Shown piece by piece: positions 11,902 through 22,203 of a stretch of 64,000 nt of DNA (position 1 is the first letter of the stretch; each line of letters opens with the position of its first letter). The stretch is from Dacryopinax spathularia (lineage: Eukaryota; Basidiomycota; Dacrymycetes; Dacrymycetales; Dacrymycetaceae), in NCBI GenBank assembly GCA_037974965.1, contig JBBPFI010000004.1, positions 992,001 through 1,056,000 on the forward strand, written 5' to 3'. The notes under the pieces were generated by a model. That model searched no databases, was not told the origin of the DNA, and saw nothing but the letters and a program-made list of their open reading frames with translations. The translations under genes were made by a program, and so were the position numbers.

Positions 11902-13444
11902 ATGTCCATACTCACGCATGAGGACATCGCCGACCATATCTTCTCCTACCTGGACCGCAAGGATTTGGTGAAGCTGGCGATGCTCTCCAAGACCGTGAAT
12001 CGGGCCATGCAAGTGCTATGGAAGGACGTTGATTCGAAGATGTTGCTCTCCCTGGCCAAGCTTCTACTCGTTAGGCCGCTCGGTGACCAAACGGTATGTG
12101 CGCCGTCGTACCTACATCAACGGTCATTTGACAGCTAGGTAGACGTTGGCGCGGGTGAAGTGGTACTGCAGTTGGATACTGAAGATCGAGCTTAGCCCGC
12201 ACGATGCAAGGCAACTGAGTCGTCTGCACGATTACCTCACCTTGTTGGCGTACGCTCTCGATCTCAACCCCTTCCCGAATTTGCGGAGCATTGCGATAGA
12301 CGCGTCACAACCATCTGCTCTTCTCCTGGTTACGAAGGTGGTGACTCCCACAGTATCCCGCATATATCTCGCCCTGAATCAGAGGAAGAGCTCGTACGAC
12401 TGCGACGCGTGGATGCATACGTTCGCTATCGCCATCACACACATCTACGAGCATTGCAACAATGTGGTCTATCTCGGACTCATGCGCACCGGTACCGCCA
12501 CGCTCGACAACAACTCTTTGGTGGCTTTCACGCGATTTGGAACTCGTTTCGTTCTCGCACGTATCTCTATTGCCCTCGAATACTGTGTCGAGACGGTCCT
12601 CGAAACGCTACAAGGCCATTCAAATCTCCAGCAACTTGACATCAGCGGGCAAATTCTCCCCCCGAACGCGTACACGTTCCTCGACGGACCTCGATCAACG
12701 GGACCGTGGGTAGCCTTGAAGCACCTGGTCCTCAACGTGCGATCCAGGCCGGCTATACTTCTGCTGCAACGGATGAACGTACAGTTGGAGACGCTCGATC
12801 TCGCATTAACCTGCCGGCTATTGCAGAAAGAGTGCCAAGAGATTACTGAGGTCATCGGGAAGAAGCACGCGGCTCTAATCCAACTCAAAATCGCGCTTCA
12901 TACTCATTTCCCGACTCAGTCTGAGGACGAACTAGATTTTCGTAAAGGAACGGCCTCGCTACGCACATGCACTCAACTCCGGGAACTACGCATCCATCAT
13001 TTCGGCATGGAACCTCTGTTCTTGCAAGGACGCGGACTCGTGGAACTCATCAGGAATATGACGGCACTGCAACGCATGGAGCTACTGTGGCCTGATACCT
13101 TTGTGAAGCTCTCAACGACTGACAAACATGCTGTCCGATTCGAGCACGGAATCTCGATCGAGACTCTCGGCCGTCTTGTAGATTTCTGTCCCAGTCTCCG
13201 GTCAATCAGGGTTAGCGGACTGACCTGGGAGCTACCATTCACCCTGTCGAAGAGCAACAATGCGCTCGTTGTCGAGGCTTCTTGGCTAAACGGGCAGCCT
13301 GACTTGCTGGCGAGAATCTGGCGGTGTGCTTGGCCGGACCTCAAAATCGTGGTCGACAGCAGGGCAATGTGTTGCCAGATTATCAGAAAAGCGCGCATGG
13401 AGCTCGCACTCGATGACATCCGGGCTCAGACAGAACAGTCATGA
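11902..13444 (+). CDS. F-box protein, 497 aa
   Basis: Two exons, 11902..12093 and 12143..13444, joined in phase 0 by a 49-nt intron. The N-terminus is an F-box: residues about 4-45 read THEDIADHIFSYLDRKDLVK followed by LAMLSKTVNRAMQVLWKDVD, with the spacing of Leu, Leu, Val and Trp seen in fungal F-boxes. The rest is leucine-rich and irregular (NLQQLDISGQILP, ALKHLVLNVRSRP, LRELRIHHF), as in the LRR-like F-box families that are greatly expanded in Agaricomycetes. By family knowledge it would be the substrate receptor of an SCF (Skp1-Cullin-F-box) ubiquitin ligase; its target is unknown. Clean open frames indicate an intact gene. Confidence 0.8.
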
Positions 13445-14002
13445 ATGCCCGTACCAACCCGTGTTTTGCCAGGCTGAAGCAGAAAAACTAGCTGGCACGA
13501 ACTAGCTGTGGGAGAGCACCTGATGAATCGCGAACGACATGTATGGAATAAGGAACTCGTGCACCGGGACCACCAAAAGGAGGAGTTATTTATGTGATAT
13601 GCACAGAGCTAGCTGTCACCGATACGGAAATGATATGTCCAGGTTGTCCGGGTATACAATACAATGATTACAAGGCGAGCAAAGCGTATGGTCATTGTGC
13701 AGAATAACATCCTTCGGGGTGCAGGACTGTATACTGCCCATACCGCCCAAAACATTCAGCAAACACGCACATAGTCCATTTCATTCTACAGCGAACCACG
13801 TAAAAGAAAGATGAAGACGTCGGAGCCAACGCGACTCTTAGCACTTTCAATTAACACCGTGAACAGCCCAAAACACGTCGTGGCCTGGATTTCACTGGCC
13901 CCTTCTCCTTCCTTGCCGCACTCGACCCACTTGTACGCTTCTGGTGTGGAAGGTACCTTTGCCACCACCGGGAGGAAGGCGAATCTATCGTCGTAAGCAA
14001 CG
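13445..14002. other. Gene-poor stretch after the F-box gene
   Basis: I see no supported gene. Short open frames on both strands (for example near 13811-13996) lack splice support and look like chance. Confidence 0.4.
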
Positions 14003-14230
14003 CATCGGAAGGCACATCCTGCCGAACAGGAAGCGCATCCTGTTGCCCAACGGCCGCATCCCGCCGTAACACCGGATGCATCCGTGTCTTCCGGACGTCG
14101 CATCCGAGCTTCACAGTGAACGCATCCGCACCAACAAACGCATCCGCGTGGCGGAAAGAAGACATCCTGATCACCTATCGGATCATCATGTCGATCGACA
14201 CATGCATCCCGACGCTAGGCATGCATCCCC
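14003..14230. repeat. Degenerate 20-22-bp GCATCC repeat, array 1
   Basis: The core GCATCC (or ACATCC) recurs near 14035, 14056, 14078, 14100, 14122, 14140, 14162, 14204 and 14223, mostly at 21-22-bp steps. Sequence between cores is diverged. It is the older-looking relative of array 2, about 600 bp to the right. It may be a decayed minisatellite or a row of protein-binding sites; the pattern is seen, the role is not. Confidence 0.6.
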
Positions 14231-14829
14231 CAAACTCGTCGTAAATACATATCATGCCGTCCCCATAGTATAATAACGTGCATGCCGTGCAAGAACTTAG
14301 ACAAACGCCTTATATGAAACAGGCACGATGGAGGGCCATACTCTATACCCTCTCGTTAAGCTCGAGCGGCCAGGTAAACGCAAAATGGTTCAGCGTCACC
14401 ATAACCGCGCCGCTGATGTCTCTGGTACACCAGACCGGAGGTAGCCGGTGCGCTCACGAGGTTGTGAGGCCAAACGTAGCCCAAACCGTGTATAGTTCGC
14501 GACAAAAGGACCTGTTCTTCACAGGATCGTCGTTCACCGACCGAATTTCGATCGACCTAAGTCTTTATCCACGTATGAACACACACAACGCTTACTTTCA
14601 AAAGCACCTGTTCCTGAAGTGAGAAGTACTCAGGCACTTCGCGGAACCAACAAGATCGTGCCAACGGACCACCATTCACCCTGAACCACCTCCTAACATT
14701 TTGTGAACTCAACATCACCGCCCCCTGAGGACGTGCCCCAACGCAATATCCGAGACATCTTTACTTCCACATTGGTATTCAACTTAATCCCGAATTATAT
14801 ACGGCGATCCAGCGGATGACAAGAACACA
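14231..14829. other. Spacer between the two repeat arrays
   Basis: A 115-codon open frame (14278-14622) lies here, but it has no recognisable domain and no supporting splice structure. I do not call a gene. Confidence 0.35.
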
Positions 14830-15022
14830 TCTCACGCATCCCGCCCAATCCACACCCACATCCTAGCGAACGCCCCAGCGCATCCTACCGAACGCCCGAG
14901 CGCATCCTACCAAAGCGCCACGCGCATCTTACCGAACGCCCGACCGCATCCTACCGAACGCCCGAGCGCATCCTACCGAACGCCCGAGCGCATCCTACCG
15001 AAGCGCCACACGCATCTTACCT
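14830..15022. repeat. 22-bp tandem repeat, array 2 (nine phased units)
   Basis: The core GCATCC/ACATCC/GCATCT falls at 14836, 14858, 14880, 14902, 14924, 14946, 14968, 14990 and 15012: nine units exactly 22 bp apart. The unit is close to CGCATCCTACCGAACGCC plus four bases, with a variant carrying AAGCGCCACA. Identical repeats with no unique spacers rule out a CRISPR array. Two helical turns per unit means all cores face one side of the DNA. Confidence 0.8.
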
Positions 15023-15096
15023 AAAGGAGGACCGCCTCATCCACTAACTGACCGAAACAGGGTCAACACGCGAAGGTACCGTACGCTGGTGATCTA

Positions 15097-16143
15097 TCAA
15101 AACACTGCGACGTATCTCAGATATATACAGGGATAGACCGCAACTCGCCGGCTCCGAGGGAGACGCAAGCTCGTGACCGCCATGGCCGCCCACAGGTGAG
15201 AAGCCGCGTTCTTAGGCCTCTTATTGCAGCCGGTATGCACCAAACCAAGTAATCTACCCAAACGAGGACACTCTACCAACTCACATCGTCCACGACGTCC
15301 ACAGCAGAAGTAGCAACAGTCCTCGCTTCACGTAACAACAGGTTGACGGCCTGAAGCTGAAACTCCACCACGCGATCTCCATCCGTTTTTCCCAAACGAA
15401 TCCGCGCTTCCAGAACCACCAAGTCTCCTATGGCTAAGTCGTCCACTGATAACTGAGTTCGGTCTCGCATGCTCTTATCCGCAAGGAATACCTGTGCAAA
15501 TGCTCTTCCCTACGAAGGCGAGGGTCAGCCCTGATAGAGACGCACCGACGCTACGCACCGGTGACCCCGGAGGAGCACGATAGGGCACCTGCCATCGTGT
15601 AGCTTCGATTTGCAGGAAGCTGTCTTTCGTTGTACCTACACCAGTATGAGCCTCACGTAGTGCGCCCGAGATACGCAACACGAACGCTGGGGAGGAGAGC
15701 TATACTCATTAAAAATCCGGGAGGCCCACTCGGAATCTCGCGACGTGAGAGGTTTGATCAATATAGCGACACGACGTTGCGGGGCTCCCTCTGCCGTCTT
15801 GAAGTCCAACCCCGTTGTGATGCCGGCCACATAAATCCGAACCGCGCTGTTCCGCTCACCCACAAGAAAGTTGCGCATATCCAGGTAACTCTCCGCCTGC
15901 CCGAACTGCAAGTTCAGCGGTAACTTCGTAATGTGATACGTGCCTCTTTGTTTGTTGGCTTCCTTGCGCATCTCCAAAATCCTCCTGAATGTCCTCAGAT
16001 CCACCCATCACTAGAATGCGAAACACCGACTTTCGCAAGGTCCGGGGTATCCCGTCGAAATCCAGCGGCTCCTCCGCGTCCGACGGAGATAGTTCGCCCC
16101 TAACACACATCAGCGCGTGTCTCATATAACAGTACGCACGCAC
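15097..16143 (-). pseudogene. OB-fold-like gene, apparently broken
   Basis: On the minus strand a protein can be followed from 16143 in pieces: an N-terminal part ending ILVMG, a 46-nt intron, then KQRGTYHITKLPLNLQFG, VRIYVAGITTGLDF and ILIKPLTSRDSEWASRIF; then, in another frame, RISGALREAHTGVG and IEATRWQVPYR; then, after a plausible intron, LAIGDLVVLEARIRLG and VVEFQLQAVNLLLREA. The last two blocks look like strands of an OB fold (single-strand DNA-binding type). Between NEYSS and the RISGAL block the frame changes with no acceptable intron, so I suspect a one-base frameshift near 15705. I have an impression of similar unnamed proteins in other Agaricomycetes but cannot check. Function not assigned. 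Confidence 0.4.
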
Positions 16144-17256
16144 CCATCGCCATCCGAAACCTCACCAGCTATATCGACGTCCACATCCTCGTGTTCTTCG
16201 CGTCCCGTTTTTACGTCCTCGGCCACATATACTTCCTGTCTGAACGATATACATCAATGTAGGCCCAAGCACGGCCTAACGTCCATATCGACATACCTAT
16301 CACCCACGGTGCCATTGGTATCCTCGCCACCTCCATTAAGTGAATCCGGGAACGAGTCGGAGGACGGCCTGACCAAGGCCGTCAGTTACGTCGCTAGAAG
16401 GTAATGACGCACACGGGCATCGTCGTCGACCCTCCAACCTCCTGCTGGATCCTCACACAGCTCGCATGCTCCCCGCTGTCCGCCTGCACGCTCTCACCCT
16501 CCTCGCCCTCTAGACGTCTACCAACACGAGGTCAAGCAGAGTTTCGCGTATAATAAAAGCCACGAACCTAGACTTACTACCTTCCTTCAACGAAGTGCCC
16601 AACGCCTTCCGCTTTCCGGCCATGACAGGGGCGTATAGAGTTCCGCGCCAGAAGCCGCATGCCGTCCCAAGTACATTATAAATACTCCAGCAAGCCCGCG
16701 CTGGAGCGCTCGCATCGGAAGGAAGAACGACGCGAACACGCGAGCCACCTCCGTTCCTTTCCCATCATCAAAAAGCAGCAACATTGAGGCACACGCCGAC
16801 GCAGCCTGGCAATCGACTTCCGTCGGAACCCTGATGCTGCACTGCCGCTCGCGCGATCGACATGCTTTCGTGGGGCAGAGGAAACGAGTGGCATCGGTCT
16901 CGCTCCCCGGAGCCTTTTCAACGCCGTCCCCCCAATGCTCCGCGATTCTGTCTCAACGTAGAACCGACTACACCACGGCCTTCTAAGCTACAGGCTCGCT
17001 CTCGATCATTTCCACAACAGTCCGGCTCCGTTCACTCCTACATCAAATCCACCGCAATCATCTACCTACCATACCGGCGACGCAAGCGACCCTACAACAG
17101 GCAACATCGGCTCGTTCCCGCGGATCAACTGTGTCTCCATCACGCCGCCTGAATGCCTCACTCTCTTATTCCTCGCACTCTTGCTTGCCACAGCACGTAT
17201 AAGAGCAGTATCCACCCACTGCGAACGACTCAAGACCGGTTCAACTCGCTTTATCT
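16144..17256. other. Gene-poor stretch, 1.1 kb
   Basis: No supported gene. Only short unspliced frames on both strands. It separates two divergently transcribed OB-like gene remnants and may contain their promoters. Confidence 0.4.
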
Positions 17257-18357
17257 ATGGCCCTCTTCCTTCAAGGTATGTCCCTAAAGCGCAACTCCGC
17301 TGGTACCCATCACTCCACAGGTTCCAATGGTGACCTCGTTCGCGACTGCTGGAACTACTCTGGCATCTCGTTGCATCGCGACAATAACAATACCATAATC
17401 CCTTTGCCAGTCAACTACGAAGCCATTTGCAACACATTGCTGCTGCAAACGAAGGCCAGCGTGACCGATCCTCGGCATACCAAAGACGTGCTCGTGATTG
17501 ACCCCAACACACAGCAGCCTATTACAGCTATACTAAGGCTCCAAGGCTTCCTGAAGGACCCCCATCTGGGCCCTTACGGAGACTGGGATGGGTAAGACAC
17601 CAATACGCTTCTAAAACGATTCACTGACATCCTTGTCCATCGTCAGACGCGCCGAGCACTGTATGACGGCGTTGAGCAGCGCCTTCATCGAGCCACCTTC
17701 ACCCGATCGCATTCATATCTGGAGACAAACGTGGATCACACTACGTTTTATTCGACGCTGGCTCGCCCATACACTCGGCACAGAATGCCGAGACAACCAG
17801 ACATACGACGATCTGGATGCCGTTCGATGCACGCGCAGGATATTCTCCAAGGTGCGCATATCTCCTCGAACACGCCGCTTATTACCCATCGTGCATAGAC
17901 CGACTCGGCCATCCTTACTACAGAAGATGCGCATTCTCTATCTCATCCAGGAATCGAGCATCCGCTCGACCACGCCGCCGCCCAGGTCCAACGCCGATGG
18001 GTAACCGACCGCAGATTGTCCCTCGGCATTCGCAGGTCCGATGGGAAGGTAACCAGAGGCCACCCTGTGCTGTTCCAGACCGGGGACTTCGTCGACATCG
18101 CTATTTCTTTCGATCCCGTAGAGCGGTATCCCACAGGATTCAATCTCTACCTCCGCCTCGAGCACGTGGTGCAACTTGTGTCATACGACAATATTCATGC
18201 GCCGGTAAGTCATATCCTCCCCATAAAACCGTACATCTCCTCACTTCGCCGGCAGTGCATCAGAGAGGTGAAAGGCGCATCTCACACACCTGCAGTGTCC
18301 ATACAAAACCGGGCCACAATCGAATTCGCCGAGGACGACCAGGCAGATGGACCGTAG
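17257..18357 (+). pseudogene. Second OB-fold-like gene, apparently decayed
   Basis: The first exon (17257 to about 17592) is open and ends DPHLGPYGDWDG at a GTAAGA donor. Past the 3' splice site at about 17646 the frame that reads best as protein (RRALYDGVEQRLHRATF, YLETNVDHTTFYSTLARPY, HAQDILQGAH) is not the one reached by splicing, and it meets a stop near 17898. It resumes as HSLSHPGIEHPLDHAAAQV, LSLGIRRSDG and GDFVDIAISFD, then YLRLEHVVQLV, a strand pattern like an OB fold. The C-terminus follows a GTAAGT intron. I read this as a damaged copy of a family related in style to the gene at 15.1-16.1 kb. Function not assigned. Confidence 0.4.
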
Positions 18358-20416
18358 ATCAACCGTACTATAACGAATCAGGCCAATGGGTGAACCAAAA
18401 TACACTTCCAAAATGGCATCGTAGTCCGTATCCCAGTTGACAATCGTCCATCTGGTGCTAAGCCACACTCCACTATGCACACACCGCCATTCCTCCTCCC
18501 CACGTCCCCACATACGCCTCCTCTTTGGCGTTTCCCCCTATCGACATAGCGCGTCTTCGCTGGCTGACGTCAACCTACTTCGACACTAGATAGCTGCTCC
18601 CTGCTGTCTTCCTTAAGGGCACACGGGGGGAACCAGACACCTTCGCTAACCGCACTTCGTTACATATTGACTGCTTATACCACACGACCCGCATCGCAGA
18701 GCGTGCCCTTCCTAATAGCTGAAACCCACGAAAGCCGCCAACACCGGCTTGTCACCAACCCGTCCCGAACTCCGCCCATTTCTGACACAACATCAGACGA
18801 TTATAACTCGAAGTCAAAGGGAACCGTACATTTCGCCCCTCTCGAGCTACCTTCAACGCCCGCGACAAAGGTCATAACTGATTCCAGCACCAAGCTAACA
18901 ACTCACCCGCTCCGTGGTCGACCAATCACAATCCAAACCCAGAAACGCCCGCAGTTCATCTGGTCGCCGACCGTCCAGCGCGTCCGCCAAGCCCTTCAAG
19001 GCGAGCAGGCTAAACACATATCAGTCAGACCGTTAGCGCCCAAGTAGGAAAAACCCATGCGCACACGAGGCCACGGGCATCCAGGTAATCCGCTGCCTGT
19101 CAAAGCCGGTCAGATACACACCAACGCCCCAGCACCCTGCGATCGATCACCTTCAATATATCGAATCTATACATCAAACACTCAATGCCGCACCGATCAC
19201 ACGAATTACGGGACCTGCTGCGTACATATCATTCACATCCGCGCCGATGAACGCCATGTCCCATTCCGAAAACACCAATCCCTCCTTCGGTTCCTCCTCC
19301 ACTGTTTCGTCCCGATGGTACTCAAGCCAAGGAAGGATCTGCAGGTAAAATTCGTTGGCCCGCTCCGTATTACCCCGAAGCAAGTACAACGTACCCAAAA
19401 CATGACCTTCTCCGAGACATGAGGAATGGGTATGACCGCAGGGCCGACAGTCGCGTCTACCAGCATGTCAATACCCAACACCACTGCACGAGCACGCAAC
19501 TAACCTTGGACACAACTTGCAAGAATGCCCATATTACGCAACCACTTCGTAGGCGCAGCTACCGACGATCCCTCTTCCGTTACTAGCAAAACGGACATGA
19601 TCCAAGCGGTGAGAAACAATGACCGCGCAGAACAGACACACTTGCACAGGCTTCACGAACGAGCAGATATCCGGTGATGAGAATAGCCGCGAGAAAGATC
19701 CTGACTGAACCGCACACCAAACCGCCTGCGAGGCGACACTGCCGTCTACTCCCAGCCACACCTTAAAGGCAAGACGCAACCATACGCGGAAACGCCGCGT
19801 TTCCCCCCTTCTCGTTTCCTTGCACTGCCACGCGCTTCCTTAGGATACGGGCAGCAACAATGAAGAACCCTGAGTGATAGCACCATAATCCTCGAGCGAA
19901 CAGTAAGTGCCTCGTTGCTGTATCGACACATGTCCCTCGAGCAAAGTATCTTACCACATCTCGAGCTTCCAAATACCGACGCGTTCCAAATAAGTCTTGG
20001 ACATCACATTCTCACTTTCACCCCCCTGCTCCGGCACTTTTGCGGCCATTGCTTACGACCTCCGGACTCGGGCACGCCCGCATCGACATCCTTTCAGCCC
20101 AAGCATACAAAAATCTAGAACGCCTCAGACCCATCGAAACGCGCCCCCGACGCGTCGGCAGAGAACAGCGACCCGGAAATGCGCGCGGCGATGCAGAAAA
20201 CTCCGATGCGAACTCCGCTTCGCCGACGCGCTTTAGCCAACGGCGCAACATTATATAAACCAACGATGAGCACTCCTCCTCCTTCCAAGCTACCACGACC
20301 GCCGTTTCCCTCATAACACATACAGTAACACGTTCACGAAGTAAGCATCTTTAACTTGACGGATATCCGTCCGCTCGTCTCCACTTATGCATGCATACTG
20401 ATCGCGTACCCCCAGC
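18358..20416. other. Stretch with weak ORFs only
   Basis: A plus-strand frame of 126 codons (18667-19047; Ser/Thr/Pro-rich, no domain) and minus-strand fragments between 19174 and 19990 lie here. The minus fragments include GTLYLLRGNTERANEFYLQ and ATRHLLFARGLWCYHSG, which look like tetratricopeptide-type helices, and have splice-like borders (a GTACGT donor, a CTGCAG acceptor). I could not join them into one consistent protein, so I mark the area as a possible decayed TPR-type gene without calling it. Confidence 0.3.
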
Positions 20417-21974
20417 ATGGAAGCCAGCATCACGATCGACGCCGCGAAGGGTAAGAGCATATATGCACGATTCCATCCTCCCCTCCTCATCAACTCAGTC
20501 CTCTGTCCCGTACTCAAAAGCCTGTCGGCATATGACCCACTAGTGGACTTCACTGTCGGAGCGGACCAAGTACGTCCGACCCTCCCTCGTAAACGTTTCT
20601 TGTTCCGATCCCCGCACACAGCTCCTCCTCTCAACCACGAACATCAGCAAGACCGGCTGGGCAGGGTTGACCCTCAACAAGAACTTTTTCGAGTCATATC
20701 ACGGCCATCCTGTAGGATCGCAAAACGAGTATATCGGATCAGTTCCGGCGAAACTATTCCTGCATCCACTCAGGATCGCAACCGCTCCGTCCTCTAGCGT
20801 GCTCGCTATTAGAATCTCCATCGATTACCCCAACAAGCCACGATCCGCGCCCAACAGTAGCGATGACTCCGATGACGAAGCAGATCCCAACAGCATCGAA
20901 TGGCGTTTCCTCGTACGCCTGATTTGCGAACATGGTGCGCGCCCATACCGCATATACCTTTCATTTGGATACGCACTCATGTCAACATCCTCCTAGGAGT
21001 CCGCAAGACTTGGTGCACCCCGGTGCTTCAATCCGACAATTACCACGTCTACCCAGAAGCTCGTCTTGCCAGTGAAGGGCCAAGACAAACCATCGTTGCT
21101 AACCACCGCAGCATGAATATCATCAACAAACACTTGAAACCCTTCGCCTCCAAAGCCGACGGACAAGTTCAACTCTGGGTCTACGACAACGAGCTTATAT
21201 TCTCCACCGCTACTAGTGCGTTCTGTACCCTCAACCCGTGCACCCTAAGAATAAACTCACGTCTCAATGGAAGGAGATGTATCGGCGGCCGTCTCCATCC
21301 ACGCCGACGACTTCCTCGAGTACAGCGGTACGCCAGAGACGTCGCTGAACTTCCACGTTCTTGAATTCGAGGTGAGCACAGCACACCTCGTGACATGCCC
21401 CAGCTCACAGCTGTGTAGGCCACCATGGACTGCTGCTCCTCCTTGAAGCGGGCCGCGACTCTCCACTTTACCAGCCCTCCAGCACCTCTCGCTATACAGA
21501 TCCATTCCGATGCCATCGACGACGCGGGAAACCATGTCTGGAAGTTCTTGTGCGTCATCGCTACAGACCCGCCCCAATGCGAGCCGCCCAAGCGATTCCA
21601 CGCCACACCTGAGATAAAGGAATGGTACATGGATGAAGACCCTATCGAAGATGCCGACAAACTGGATACCATCGACTCCGCGCATGACGATAGCACCGCA
21701 TTTCCTCATCCTCTCACCGGGACCACGCCACAGGCCGAGAACGGAATGCAACCCCCCGACGTGACGAATCAATCTGTTGCTCTATTCCCCCCGGTCGTCC
21801 TGGACACCATCCTAGATATCGATGATGACCACCTGACACACGCTCTAGAGGGTTCTGCAACCTCTCCGGCTGGCACGCAAATGCGTCCTGTTCATTCGAA
21901 CGTAAGTTTCCCGTCCTTATTTCGAACGGTCCAACTCATATATTCGCCAGATTCCCGCTGATTCCACGCGTTAA
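20417..21974 (+). CDS. rad9: Rad9 checkpoint-clamp homologue, 413 aa
   Basis: Seven exons: 20417..20450, 20499..20569, 20622..20934, 20997..21215, 21274..21371, 21419..21901 and 21951..21974. All six introns (47-62 nt) are GT-AG and in phase. Spliced, the protein follows the Rad9 PCNA-like fold in order: MEASITIDAAK plus VLCPVLKSLSAYD; LLLSTTNISKTGWAGLTLNK and NFFESYHG; EWRFLVRLICEHGVRKTWC; the RQTIVANHR clamp segment; VSIHADDFLEYSG; and LHFTSPPAPLAIQI followed by FLCVIATD. By family knowledge Rad9 joins Hus1 and Rad1 in the 9-1-1 ring loaded at DNA damage to activate checkpoint kinase. The acidic C-terminal tail is short. The gene lies 229 bp from the stop of the convergent Helitron helicase. 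It could be the host copy or a captured one; the sequence alone does not say. Confidence 0.85.
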
Positions 21975-22203
21975 GTTATCCGGCGCAGCAACAACCTTTT
22001 CACATCTCACTATCCCACTATGCCACTATCCCACCAGCATTACAACAGGGCCTTACACCATCTCCCTCAACCCAATGTTCTGATCCCGGTGATTCCACCA
22101 CGATCAAATCCCACGAACCCCGCTCCCTCTCACACAAACGTTTCCCTCTAGACAATCCGCACGAAAAATTATCCTGACGCACATAGAAAGAGGCCCATGT
22201 ACC

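Noticed and set aside
14830-15022. CRISPR array
   Set aside because: The units are direct tandem copies with no unique spacers, and the genome is eukaryotic.
19174-19990. A TPR-type gene on the minus strand (considered as a cohesin-loader-like protein)
   Set aside because: Some helices look TPR-like but I could not join the pieces in phase, and the match to any named family was too weak to state.
21975-22203. Helitron 3' terminus at the YYAG near 22147 or 22203
   Set aside because: No convincing hairpin lies next to either site, and without other copies to align the end cannot be placed.
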